Of a DNA stretch of 64,000 bases, positions 49,001 to 60,440 are shown piece by piece; position 1 is the first letter of the stretch, and every line of letters begins with the position of its first letter. The notes under the pieces were generated by a model that ran no database searches, had not been told where the DNA came from, and saw only the letters and a list, made by a program, of their open reading frames with translations. The stretch lies in contig CM073596.1 of the NCBI GenBank assembly GCA_037074705.1, forward strand, positions 24,216,001 to 24,280,000, in the 5' to 3' direction. The stretch is from Zhengitettix transpicula. Its lineage: Eukaryota > Arthropoda > Insecta > Orthoptera > Tetrigidae. The translations under genes and the position numbers were made by a program.

Positions 49001-49850
49001 TGTTAGAAGAGCATTTGTTTTCAGTCTTCCATAAATTGCTTGTCAATATTTTTTCCTTCACTCCAGGACATAAACTGATACATTATGTAAAGAAATAAAA
49101 TTCTAACTTTTTTAACCGATGAATTTAAGTGAATTGTATATTGCTTGGGCGTTCTGAACTAGTTTATATCCTTCATTTTCTTTAAATTTGAAATCCTGAA
49201 TTTTAGTTGCAATAGAATGCAATATGTTTCTTGATTTATTGAGAATCTTCTTAACATTTTTAAATGGTTTCGTGAGTAGTTTTCCAGTGCTAGACTATAA
49301 AGTTGTTTAAAAAATCTGTGGTTCACCGCGGCGTAACAGTCATTTCTACATAAATTTAAAGTCTATTGTTCAGAGTTTTCTTCTCGAGACGTCTCTTTCC
49401 TGTATCCTTCACCTGTACGTCTAAAGGCCGCGGAGTCAGGTTAAGAATTGACGTGTAACCCAGCTGGATGTGTAGAACAGAAGCAGATTGGCTGCACGCT
49501 GCCGGAGACAATCGAAAACGTCTGCCTTCAACTTGGCAGGATGCTTCTTTCTTCGTACACGTGCATGCAGTTATCCCTTTTGTCTGCACCAGCATTTGTT
49601 AGCGCATCCTTTGGAAATAACTGCATACACAATAAAACGATTTTACTTGGGGCAGGGCAGGCCATATGTCGCAACTTCCTTTGGCGTTCCTGGAATTTCA
49701 ATAAGGCCAACCAGTTCCTTGATCGCCAAGTTTCCTTGATCCCGTGATTTAACAAACATGTCCATAAATTTAAAAATTTATATAAAAAAAGACTTACAAG
49801 GTGAAAGTAAATAATTTAAATGAGATACTTTAAATGACCATTATAGCAGA
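46100..49850. other. No recognised gene
   Basis: Mostly AT-rich, with a G run near 48025. Short frames at 46209-46550, 47040-47258, 48064-48312 and 49356-49755 have no recognised domains. Confidence 0.4.
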
Positions 49851-49851
49851 C

Positions 49852-49970
49852 ATTTTAAAAATATTTTATTCAGCGTCGTTTATGTAAATTTTTATACTTT
49901 CATCAAAAACAACCTGATGAAATTACAAAAATTTACAGAAACGTTATTGAATAAAATATTTTTAAAATTT
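49852..49970. repeat. Small foldback element with CCTGATGA core
   Basis: The arms AAAATATTTTATTCAGCGTCG... and ...ACGTTATTGAATAAAATATTTT are inverted around CATCAAAAACAACCTGATGA. The right arm on the plus strand reads CTGATGA (49914-49920), a weak AT-rich hairpin, then GAAACGTTATT. The order matches the other foldbacks, but helix II is poor and helix III is mismatched. Confidence 0.65.
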
Positions 49971-50099
49971 CTGTTATGTTCTTTTAAATTATCTTATCTA
50001 ATAAATAAAGCAGTGTTTGTTTGTATGTACTTCCTTATACAAATCTACACTTGTGGAAAAATTTCTCCAAATTTCTTACACGTGTTCTTTGAAACCATG

Positions 50100-50605
50100 A
50101 AACAAACACTGTCGGGGCGAGACACGTCTACCACCCCCAAGGAGCGAGGGGTGGACAGGGGTGAAAAAATTCAAACATGCTAAAACAGCCGATTTTTTAG
50201 TCGAATAAATATTTTTTAGGGATCAAAGAGATTTATAGTGTTTCAACCGACGTTATCCGAGTATAATTTCAACCCCTTACAGAATGGGAAAAGTGTACCC
50301 TTGGGGGATTACGTGGATGGGCATTAATAGAAAATCACGCGAATACAACAGAGATTGGAGTGAATCCAGACTTATGGATGTCGCTGAGTTTAATTATGAT
50401 ATTCAACCTGCCCAGGAGCGGGATTGGACGTGAGTTTAAATTTTGAAACATCCAAACATGGCCGATATTTGCGTTGCATAAATATGTTTCAATTAGATTC
50501 TGTCCATGTTATCTGAGTGTAATTTCAACGACTTACAGCATGGGAGGGGAGCACCCTTAGGGGTGGGTGTGGAGGGGCGTTACGTAAAAATAACTCCCCT
50601 TTTTT
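50100..50605. repeat. Two diverged tandem units of about 255 bp
   Basis: ATCCGAGTATAATTTCAACC near 50257 recurs as ATCTGAGTGTAATTTCAACG near 50512, with accompanying TTACAGNATGGGA, GTACCCTTGGGG / GCACCCTTAGGGG and AACATGSC..GATAT blocks at the same offset. The spacing is about 255 bp. At least two units are present, with a partial third (CAGGAGCGGGATTGGACGTG compared with AAGGAGCGAGGGGTGGACAG). It looks like a fragment of an old satellite or minisatellite. Confidence 0.6.
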
Positions 50606-50609
50606 AGCT

Positions 50610-52155
50610 TACTGTACCTATCAAAGCTCACATTGGGAATGTTTTTTTAAAATATGAATACATCTGATATGATTCCAATTTTTATTAAAATATAAAAATC
50701 CTTGGAATACATCGCAGAGAACAACGTTCTCCAGGTAAAACAAATAACTAGGACTCAGACGTCTGGATCCGAAATTTCATGTTTTCATTCGGAAGCAAAA
50801 GTATATGAATAAAACAAAAAATATTTTTCTAATAAGATTAGGGGTTTGTTCATTACTATACTGTTTGGAAACGGTAGAACGTTCTATAATGTTGGTACAG
50901 TATCGAAATGTTCACGACAAGTGTTAGTATTCCTGTAAAAAAATCCACATGGAACTCGTACGGCCTTCAGATGTATGCAGATAAGAGTTCCACGTGTCTT
51001 TCGAATTCCTAATATATGTGTAGTTTTTACGGGTTTGTGAATGGCGGATATCTGGAAAGTATCGCACTAGCGTCAGAGTAGACGTTTTTAAGTCGAGTAG
51101 ATTTAGGTTAAATCTTAATCCAAGTAATTAAACGTTCATCAGCTTAATGAACTGGACACAGTTCATATTTCGTATAGGTTTCACGTGAGTATTTGAGACT
51201 GACCACCAAGTGGCACGTGGCTAAGTCGTCTGTCCCCCCCCCCTTTTTTTATGGAGCGCTGTGCGTGCGATTCTGGCGTCAGCGCGGCGGTATTTCGCGA
51301 TCAATGATCCGGTGATCCTCCGTGGGGCATCACATTGATCGTGGATGTGGCCCTCTCTGCCCGAGGTAAATAAGAAACTTCCCATTCCACGAAGAAACCC
51401 CGGCGACCACTTCGTATTTATAGTTGTGGTCTTGGAGACCACTGCGTTGTCACTACACGAAAATGAACGGCAACGATGAGCATACTTGTTGTTTGGGACT
51501 GAAGACCACTGCGTTGACACTTTACACAAATGAACGGCCACGGTGAACGTTTGCAGCAGGGCTATCCTCAAGAACACGAACGATATGATGTGGGCTGTCC
51601 TCTACTGTCTTGGCTGGCAGAAATAGGTCCAGGACAAATACTCGGGCATGCAACGGGGCTTGTGCAATACACTCTATCTGGCTCGCGGAATCTCTTGGCG
51701 TTCGACTGCTGCCAAAATAACCCAGCGCTACATTGCTTCTACACGTACGATAACGTTAGCTGCTTCCATTAACTATTATAATTTTGTTTGACCTTCTAAC
51801 GTTCGGAAACAAAAGGGCCAATTTGTGGAATTGTGTGGTTGCCTTCAGAGAACGACACGACGCTAACTGTACATCTTTCATCTCAAGTTTGGTGTAAATG
51901 AACACTTCTTAAATTAAGCATATATATTACATGAATCAGAAGTTCCAACACAGCGAAAATTGGGTGGTTTCGCGGAAAGTATCCAAAGTAAACTTTGGGC
52001 TGGTATCGTTTTCTAATGATTTATGCACGATATACAGAATAAAACCTGTTGATTTAAGAGAGTATTAATACCAAATGAACGGACAAAGTAAGAAACGTTT
52101 TAGAAACAATGTGGAAATGAACTTTTGGAACATTGTAAAGAGAACACAACTAAGA
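50610..52155. other. No recognised gene; local 67-bp duplication
   Basis: Contains a C10T7 run near 51234 and a local duplication around GACCACTGCGTTG (51437 and 51504). The frames at 51221-51577 (minus) and 51530-51772 (plus) are unrecognised. Confidence 0.45.
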
Positions 52156-52159
52156 AAAA

Positions 52160-52490
52160 CAATTGGGGGTCGCAGACCTTGGGTATACGGTAAAAGTTGT
52201 CCGCTATTATTATTGGAATAGTCGGCAATAGTCCCCAAAGCAAACCCCCACTCCCGGCATCGCATCAGCGTGGGACTAGTACCAAGTGCCCGACATACCT
52301 GATACAGGATTTTCTATGGGCTTTTCCCTCCATCACTTTTAGGTGAATTGCCGGATTGGATCCGTAAACATACAGCCTGCGGGTCTCAGTTAACCCTTGG
52401 CTAACTTGCTCTATCTTTCCGCATCCCCCTTTCAGTCCCTTTCCGATGATGTAAGAGGGGAATGGCCACTATGTGGGTTACCCTATATAT
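52160..52490 (+). mobile_element. Partial copy of the retroposon family (copy I)
   Basis: Runs from GGGGGTCGCAGACCTTGGG, through GGAATAGTCGGC, GCATCGCATCAGCGTGGGAC, the CTATGGGCTTTTCCC block, GCCGGATTGGATCC and CTTTCCGCATCCCC, to GTGGGTTACCCTATATATA. About 60 bp between the GGAATAGTCGGC and AGCAAACCCCCACTCCC blocks are missing. Its 3' end continues into a TA tract and a CCTGTCTACAAC tail. Confidence 0.8.
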
Positions 52491-52546
52491 ATATATTTGT
52501 TGTAGACAGGATATATATATATATATATATATCCTGTCTACAACTT
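52488..52546. repeat. Perfect hairpin around a TA tract at a retroposon 3' end
   Basis: TTGTTGTAGACAGGATA, a (TA)n core and TATCCTGTCTACAAC form an almost perfect palindrome. The sequence CCTGTCTACAAC is part of the alternative 3' end also seen in copies H and J, so the left arm is an inverted duplicate of the tail. Confidence 0.8.
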
Positions 52547-52559
52547 CTTCTTGGTCCTT

Positions 52560-55500
52560 CAGGTAAATTCAACTTAAACTTAAGAATTAAGTTCAATGTT
52601 TAATTAATAAATAGTGAATTGCAAAATTAATTTTATTTTTTCATCCCAGACAGGCGTTGTTTCGCCCAAAACATCCGCGTCCACAGAATTCAAATTTTGT
52701 GCTTCATTTTTTTAGAGAATTTAGACTAAACAATGGGTAAGTGGACGCGAATGTGTGACAACTACCATGGTACGAAGATCCTCGAATCTTTATACCGTTT
52801 GTTCAATAAATTCTCATTTAAAACAGTTTTCAAGTGCTTTACGAGAGTTGTTAATGCTGCCACGGTTTATGCGCGCATAACTCAGATCTGGGTGTCTGCC
52901 AATGTGATGTCTGTGTGTACTACGATCACTTGAATCGCTTGTCATTGTAATATCTAATAAATCAATCACACGATACTATATTTGGAGTCGTGCACTTGGA
53001 TGCTCTTCTCCATTTCCTTTCGTCCTGTCAACGCAAGAACTCGTTCACTACAACCAGTCTTGAAACCTTGGCGGATTGATACTTGTTATTAAATGGTTTA
53101 ATTGTGTACCTAATTAACGGTTACGTTGTAAGTTCTAATGTGTTAGTGATAGCACTTCTGTTCTCCACTCCAGATATTTTTTTTTTTCGTTTTAGTCAAA
53201 CAGTAGAATCTACAATCATTCATAACGAACTCTGCATACTATTTTACCGACGTGAAATTAAATTATGCGCGCTGGAGAGAAATTCAATTTGGCGCACGTC
53301 AAATCGGATAGATTTAAGAATGATTCGATTATCGCCGTTTTGATTTCCTAAACGACATTCGATCAGTGTTTCCGGTATTAAACAAGCTACGAGCAATTTT
53401 CTCGTTTTTTTAAAAAACTTTATTTAGGTTAATTTTACTTTGAGAATAACGAGAATGAAATTTTATCTCACAATGCTCTCTCATCACATATTCTATAATA
53501 AAAATGTATTATTGGTTCTCTCCCGGCTACAGGCTGTACCAAAAAATTGAACTGATTCACCAAGTGTCTTGAATGTGATCAAATAAAGGTTATAAATAAT
53601 AATCAAAGGAGTAATGGTACCAAAAATATATTTGTGACTTATAGTGAATATTTTTGAATGAGCACAATTTTTTTCCACGTATTTTATGTCGTTCTTCAGA
53701 CTGTCGCGGAAATCGTCTGAATAAATCTTATGCAGCATTGGTTTGCACTTTTCATTAAAATCCTAGTGTCTCATTATCAGTTTCTTGAATATGAATCCAG
53801 TTTGACAGTCGTCAATTAAGGACCCAGCGGTAAATATAATATATAAAAAATATATATAGAGAAAGGCCCGCAATTGTATATCTCCCATGTAGAGAGATGC
53901 TTTCTGATCCATCACGTTTAGTGGCTCAGAGTTTAGTTTGCGGCGTCATTGAAGAACTTTAATTCTAGTGTCAACGAGTTGTTGTGAGATTTCGTTTCCT
54001 TGAGGCCATAGCCATGGCTTAATTGCCTCTGTCATTAGTGTGGCTTCATTTCCTTGGACGCGTCATTTACCTCGGCTTACCCACAATAGCGATTACCCGT
54101 CTTTTAGCCGGCCGCATTTGCATAACCAGTCGGTTTTCTCAGTTCAATACGGACATGAAGTCATTCTGGAGCTGCAAGGTGTGGGATGTAAATCAAAAGA
54201 TTTGCTTTGTAGAATATGATGTGATGGTTGTTATACATACATGGAAAAAAATGATTAATAAATATAAAGAAATAATAATAAATGTATGTGTATATATATA
54301 TATTGAAATGATTAACTTTTAAACCATTTAATTAAGAACAAGGTCGCACGATGAGGTTCCTATTTTGTAATAATCAATTAAAATGATTTAAACGTGCTAG
54401 CAAATTAAAATTAAGTGATTGGATTTTTAATTAAAAATTAAAATTTTGAGCATACAAATAAATTAATTTTATTTAATCAAATTATTGAAGTTATATTACA
54501 TATTAAAATTGACAAATATACTTCAGCTAGATCTCAGGGCCGACTACCGGGCCTTCAGTAAAGAATATTCAAGTTAAACAATTAAATTTACAAAGTTATT
54601 ACAGCAATAATTGTTTAAATCGATACAATATAAAATAAAAAATATGAAATCTGAACTCGTAAATCTGACGATAATATATCATTTACTGGCAGGTTTACAG
54701 ATAACAAGTTGTGTAGTTGTACCTTAAAATTTGTAGTACCAAGAAATGGGTTCGTACACACACACGATTATTAACACTTTAAAGATAGGCCGTAAACACT
54801 AAATTTAATATGCAACACTTTTGCTTGCTGAAATTATTTATAACACTTGCTTCGCTGTTCTCTCCATCAAAATATTACTACAATTCTTAAAGTTTGGTTA
54901 TTTTCTGGATGCAAACCCCAATCCGAATAACAGTCGGCGTGGTATCGTTGCAGTTATTTGTTCATAGACTAGAAACCGTAGATCGTTCTGAATATTATAA
55001 CTGATAGACTATATACAGCGTTGCCTCCAAAATACACACTTTCTGGATTTCTGTACTTTCTCTACCGTCTCCTACCACACACTTTCTGACATTCTGAGTC
55101 TTTCTCCGCTGCCTCCCAAAAACACACTGGAGCTCTGAGCGTCTCACCAAATGAACTTCGACAATTCCCAGCAAGCATGGATTATCGCCACATATTCTTG
55201 TACACAACTCGTGTTTAGGCCGCCAACAATACAAGTCCAAAATCTTTTTCATTCATTAATTAATTATTTTTCCTTTTAATTACTACAATATATATACATA
55301 ATATTCTTGTTACTGAAAGTAATATTAAGTCGTCTGTAATGGAGTTGAATACTTGTATATTATTATTATTATTATTAGCCATTCTTTCCGTAGATTATTG
55401 ACGCGTTCCCATGAGGATGGACGTAATCTCATGGAACAAGTAATAATGACATTCATGGTCACCGCTAGTGTTTGCCGTCTCATTTGGCTCGACTTGGAAT

Positions 55501-56080
55501 GATTTCAGCATGGCGACAGATTTGGGAGTTTGCATAAATATCCGGGTTATCAGTTGTGATTTGTTGGTGACGAAGCGACCTCGAGAAACCGTTCGGCCAG
55601 ACGACCTTGGCCAAAAGTCGAGTCTACTTGTCACCCAGCCCGTGGCGCGTAGCGTGTTTAATTTTTATGATGTGAGATTTTTATGCGTTTCCTGGACTGT
55701 AGCGTGTTTGGTTCATATTTGCGAGTGTCCTTCGGCCTCGAGGGTGTGCGTTGTGTGGTCCAGGTGGTCGGTCGTCGTTCTCGCATCACCCAAACTGGAC
55801 AGCCCAATACTTGGAGACACGGAAGGTCTAGTCGTCATAAATGCTAGGATTTGTACAAGTGTTGGCAGACAGTTGGAGGTCTGATGGTTACTGACAGATC
55901 ACAGACTGATTCGGTGTAATTATTTTCGTTTTAGTAAATGCAACCCTATTTTTAATTATAAAAATGCAGGAGAATGTGTACTGTATTATTTTACATCAGT
56001 TTGGCTGATTTGATGTCGAACACAAAGTTATTAACTAATAAAATATATCCAAATAAAAGTTTTAATTTAACGTCTGTTTT
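52560..56080. other. No recognised gene
   Basis: AT-rich with GC-richer patches at 53980-54180 and 55390-55880. The longest frame (55468-55884, plus, 138 codons) overlaps open minus-strand frames and has no recognised domain. A short (ATT)n lies near 55360-55378. Confidence 0.4.
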
Positions 56081-56085
56081 GAATT

Positions 56086-56378
56086 AATAAAAACAATTGA
56101 TGGCCTTATAAAGATATTTTTTATTTTTTATATTATGACAACGTTTCGATACCTTTGTCACTTCTTCAGGTATTGACCAAATTATCACAATAAAACTAGC
56201 GCAACTGAACGAAACAAGTTATTAAATTTACACAGTTTTGAAAGGGGCAGACTTGGCGCTGACAAGATTGAAGCAAGACGTTTGGTCCATACCTGAAAAA
56301 ACAAAAAGGTATCGAAACGTCGTCATAATATAAAAAAATAAAAGGTGTCTGTATAAGGTCATCAATTGTTTTTATTGC
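56086..56378. repeat. Foldback element with hammerhead-like arms
   Basis: The left arm reads ATTATGACAACGTTTCGATACC...TTCTTCAGGTATTGACC. The right arm reads TTTGGTCCATACCTGAAAA...GGTATCGAAACGTCGTCATAAT. They are inverted around about 110 bp. On the minus strand the left arm has CTGAAGA, then ...GGTATC, GAAAC and GTTGTC. On the plus strand the right arm has CTGAAAA, GAAAC and GTCGTC. An ATACC/GGTAT pairing brackets the CTGA box, and the CTGAAAA box in the right arm departs from the hammerhead core. Confidence 0.7.
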
Positions 56379-56379
56379 A

Positions 56380-56462
56380 TCAAAATACAGACAAAATAAG
56401 TGATAATATAAATACCACATACCGTTTCTGGGATCCTTGTGCCTTTCTTCAGGTGCTAAAAA
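56380..56462 (-). repeat. Solo arm of the GTGTGGTATTT foldback family
   Basis: ACAGACAAAATAAGTGATAA, then AATACCACATACCG, TTTCTGGGATCCTTGTGCC and TTCTTCAGGTGC follow the left arm of the 2721-2900 element closely. It abuts the 56086-56378 foldback directly. No partner arm follows. Confidence 0.7.
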
Positions 56463-58430
56463 GAGCCTAGAACGACATTACTTCACTCGTCAGTTGATAA
56501 AACTGAAACGTTTATTTACTGTAATAAAATGGCTAATGATGAACCCAGAAATTAGACCAGCGGCCAACTAATGCATTCCACCACAACCACGGAATGTACA
56601 TAAAATGTATGGCAGCACACGTGGAGAAAGCGTTCTTCAAGAGGAGAAACCGATAAGTTGACGGTGTTACATGCAATTTAAATTTGGGAAGTTCGAAATC
56701 CCAAAAGAAAAAGACTCCGTATAAATTACACGGGCAGAGAAAATACGGAATAAGAGGGGAATATAAATTAAACATTGGAGAGGATTGATTTTGAGGAACT
56801 CTTTGAAAAGAGAAACGATACGAGTTGGTGGTGTATCTATGAATAGAAAACAAAGCATGGTTCAGGATAGGGTAGAACATTAGGACACGGTAGCGGTTAT
56901 CGTTATCTTCCTGATTTTGTCGGGACACACAACTAGTATACAGATTGTCTTCTGATTATCGTCTTGAAGAATGCCTCTTGTAGTGTCCCACTTTTGATGT
57001 CTTCTATGCCGAGTTTATCCATGGTTATCTTGGAACGCAAGCGTTTGGATGGTTGCCTAATTACAGTTTTAAGTCTGGTATGAACTTCTGTTAGAAGTAT
57101 TCATTCAAACTTTGTTGTTTTGTGGTTAGCGCCTCGGATCTCGGAATCGAAAGATGTTTAGTTGAGAACCGGTTGTTGAGCTTCCTAGTTCCGCTAAGAC
57201 GTCCAATGTAATTAAATCGCACATAAAACTGTCTTAAATTTAGAACGGAAAAAAGTCGACGAGTGTGAGTCTGGTAATAGTCGCAAGCGTTCAAGTAAAC
57301 AAGCAAACAAAGTGGAAGTGGTGGGTGCCAGCGGACTGCAGGCCCGACATTCTTCATTTTATCATCATCCACCATCCTGTTAGACTGTTAATGTTAGTGC
57401 TTAGAAACATCGCGTTGCTTCGGTCTCGTGTCTGTCCTTGGTCAAGCATTCCCAAAAATAGTAAGCGGCATTTCGTACACACGGACGTCGACGGACAAAG
57501 CACGTGAAAAGCTTCGTAAGTGTTACATCACGCGCGTAACCTTGCCAAGGGATTACTTCTGGTGATTCGGCAAGAAGAATCGCAGATAACGCTGTTGCAG
57601 GCAATTCACCGTTGTTTTGAACCTTGCCGTGGTCACAAAGCTCACTTTCCCTTCGCAGATAAGACCCAGTGCCTATCAGAGCCACACCTCCTCTTCTCAA
57701 AAGACCCGATAAACCATGTGAGATTCAGTCTTCGATGAATTTTACAATCAGATTCACTATAGTACTTACTCCTCGTGATGAATGTCCTATTATGGAATAT
57801 CGATTGATGGATGTATATTTGTTGAGTGTTGGCGAAATTCAGTTCACTTTGACCCAAAAATGTAAAAAACCATACATAAATTATGTGGACTTAACTGTCG
57901 TTTACATGATGTCCAGTTGTTTAAAAACCATAATTAATTTGTAAGAATCCAATAAAAGTATAATAATTGGGACTTTATCAGGCTCAAAATTAGGATAATG
58001 ACTCAGTCATTTTTCCCCTTTCAGCTTATTACAATTTACACTAAATTAAACTGTCTGTTAAATTGAAATATTCCTATAAAAGTATGGCCAGAAAACAAAT
58101 AACGCTTTGAGTTGATTAATATATTATTGTCTGCTTTTCTGGCCATTCTTTTATATATATTATAAATTTAACATGCATTTTCATTTATTGTAAATTGTAA
58201 TAAGATGAAAAAGGGGAAAAATGGCTAAGTCATTATCCAAATTTTAAACCTGTACACTCCTCGTGATAAAGTTCCATTATGGGCTTTAGAATGATCGATT
58301 GATCTTTGTTGTGTGTTGGTGAAATTCACTTCATTTTGAACCAAATTTTATTTAGAACAATTTAACTGATCCTGCAGGATTTCCAGGTCCCGTAGAATTA
58401 GAAATGTTCTCAAATTGATACAATAAAAAA
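56463..58430. other. No recognised gene
   Basis: Several overlapping open frames (56533-56928 minus; 57091-57944, both strands) have no recognisable domain. CTATTATGGAATATCGATTGATG (near 57788) and CCATTATGGGCTTTAGAATGATCGATTGATC (near 58270), each followed by TTGTTG(A/T)GTGTTGG, show an old local duplication of about 480 bp. Confidence 0.4.
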
Positions 58431-58500
58431 AAGTTTACTAAAACGTTATCCAAACCGTAATACAGAATTATCAATCTTCATCAGACGGATTTATTTATTG
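58425..58500 (-). repeat. Decayed solo foldback arm
   Basis: TTTACTAAAACGTTATCC...AATCTTCATCAGACGG is, on the minus strand, CTGATGA-like (TCTGATGAAG) followed by a spacer and AACGTTTTAG. The GAAA box is damaged. Assigned by motif order only. Confidence 0.4.
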
Positions 58501-58639
58501 TACTTTGAGCTGTAGTTTTGTCTTTCGTGTAATTTTAAATTAGTTATAAATTAGTTATAATAGAAACCAATTGGTGATAATTTAATTAGTTACCATGCAA
58601 ATTAAAATATAAAACGTCTATGTTAAAACAATACTAATT

Positions 58640-58826
58640 AGATAAATCGACAAATAGACAAAATTAAGTGATAAAGTAAATACCTCACAACGTTTGTTAT
58701 CCTTGTTGTTTTTGTCAGGCGATTCAATCAGGAGTCACCCGACGAAAGCAACAAGGGTTGCAGAAACGTGTGTTATTTATCTAGCACTTATTTTCGTTCC
58801 TTATTTGGCTATTTATTTATCAACTT
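58640..58826. repeat. Foldback element, GTGTGGTATTT family
   Basis: The left arm (AAATAGACAAAATTAAGTGAT, then AATACCTCACAACG and a TTGTTATCCTTGTT block) and the right arm (CAACAAGGGTTGCAGAAACG, TGTGTTATTT, then AGCACTTATTTT and TTATTTGGCTATTTATTTATC) are inverted around TCAGGCGATTCAATCAGGAG. The CTGANGA box has decayed to CCGACGA in the right arm. Confidence 0.75.
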
Positions 58827-58829
58827 AAT

Positions 58830-59625
58830 TACCATTGAATTTCAAATATTTCTCAATGTAATTAATAAATATGTAATCGGATATTTCGCCGTCTATATAA
58901 GAGAAATCCGTGAAAGAGTGAAAAAAAATTAAGGGAAAAGGAATTAAAACACATTAGTACGAAAAAAATCCGGTCACTCCACAGAAATATTTTTCTTTTT
59001 AAAAAATCGCTTCTTCAGAGACATGTTTGGACTCTTGTGTCCTATTATCCCTGAAAACTGTAAGCTATTTACTATGCGAAACGTCGGAATTTGTGTCCCT
59101 TTCTTTCTCTCTTTCTGAATGGCCTGTGTTGTCTAGACAATGAAATGCCCGGGAACCTTTTTATCAATTGACTGAACGCCGTTGTCGGCGAACTAAATAA
59201 CCCAGAATTTCTGTAGTGCATACTACAAGTGTGTAATTATCGCCAGTCTTAAACTCAGTTTTCCATAGAATACATATTTGTGTCTTCTCTATTAATAAAT
59301 ATTGCAATTTGTCTTTACTTCGTCAATGCATGGTTTTGCATCTTTTGTTTCAGGTGAGTGGCAACACTAGTCAACAGATTCCTGTATATCACATGTAGGC
59401 TACTACTCTAATACGTAAGTTTGTCTGTGAATTTTTTTTTCTAATTTAAATGATTTTATGGAGGTTTTTACCATTGCATAAGATATTTTTTCATGTGACG
59501 TTCCTCATATGAATTTAAAATATCTCTTTGTTGTAATTTCGTCATTACAGTCTTCGCCATGTGCACACGGAAATTTTAAAATTGTGGTGTTATTTATTTT
59601 TACAATTTAGCTTATAGGTAATTAC
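58830..59625. other. No recognised gene
   Basis: AT-rich. CCACAGAAATATTTTTC...TTCTTCAGAGACATG (58979-59025) and ...GCGAAACGTCGG (59077-59090) could be further remnants of a foldback arm. Confidence 0.35.
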
Positions 59626-59629
59626 ATAT

Positions 59630-60440
59630 CCCTACAACTATTTACCTATCACTATTTTTTATCTCTAACAACAATTTTTTAAATACATTTAAACTATTTG
59701 AATTCTTTACATCTACAGGCTATACTCATTACACCATATTAAGCCTCTATCAAACAATTTTTTTTTATCTTAGATTCAGATGCTCAATATAAAAAAATTC
59801 CCTCTCCCTGATGTAATGATTATGGACTTCTAATTCTCTTTTAATAAAAATATTTAAATACTCGGGCAACTACCCTTATATATTCTATAAATAAAAATTA
59901 ACACATCATACAAAATTTAGTCCTTAATATTTCATTTATTTAACATATCCTGGATCTTAGAATATTTATTTTGATTCAAGGTAGCTCTTAATCCTCTCTT
60001 CCATATTACTTCTAATTTATTAATTACTACTTATACCAAACAATAATGATCTATCTATCCGCATCCCCCCTTTTATACCCTTTCCTGTGCTATAAGAGGG
60101 GAGTTGCCACTATGTGGATTACTCTATACATAGCCTGTCTACACTTTCTTCTTCTATCACCTCACTTCCTACAACTTGGCAGTCTAGTAATTTATTACAA
60201 ACATACATTTGGTTTTTTTATTAATCAAACATAATTTATTGACACACAACCAATTTATAATATTTACAAGCTCAACATTAATTTTACTTACAATATCTTT
60301 ACAATTTTTACCTGATAAGAATATCAGGATGTCATCAGCAAACACATGAATTTTTACTTCCTTCACTACTTTTTTTTGTGTTGCAAAATACATACAATTT
60401 TATGAATATTTTAGTCTGTAAATGTAAATATGTATTGCAT
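59630..60440 (-). pseudogene. Decayed LINE reverse transcriptase (ORF2 remnant)
   Basis: Minus-strand translation of 60393-60184 gives an open stretch containing VKIHVFADDILIFLSGKN, then INWLCVNKLCLINKKTKCMFV. FADD is the reverse-transcriptase catalytic box (Y/FADD), and the following W...NKL.LN..KT..M block is standard in jockey/CR1/I-type LINEs. Further downstream, about 59790-59650 translates in broken frames to KKLFDRGLIWCNE and NSNSLNVFKKLL, like the LINE C-terminal LF..GL..WN.LP...N..NLN.FKK.L segment. Retroposon copy J interrupts it near 60047-60160. There are many stops, so it is non-functional. Confidence 0.75.
60045..60165 (+). mobile_element. Short 3' copy of the retroposon family (copy J), nested in a LINE
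   Basis: Contains ATCCGCATCCCCCCTTTTATA, CTGTGCTATAAGAGGGGAGT, TGCCACTATGTGGATTAC and TCTATACATAGCCTGTCTACA, followed by TTTCTTCTTC. It is heavily 5'-truncated and lies opposite in orientation to the LINE remnant on both sides. Confidence 0.75.

Noticed and set aside
55468..55884. 138-codon open frame
   Set aside because: Open frames overlap on the opposite strand, the composition is cysteine- and valine-rich without a domain pattern, and the patch is GC-rich. Most likely chance.
56533..56928. 131-codon frame rich in aromatic and hydrophobic residues, membrane-protein-like at first sight
   Set aside because: It has no regular hydrophobic helices and no recognised family. The aromatic richness follows from the GAA/AAG-rich complementary strand.
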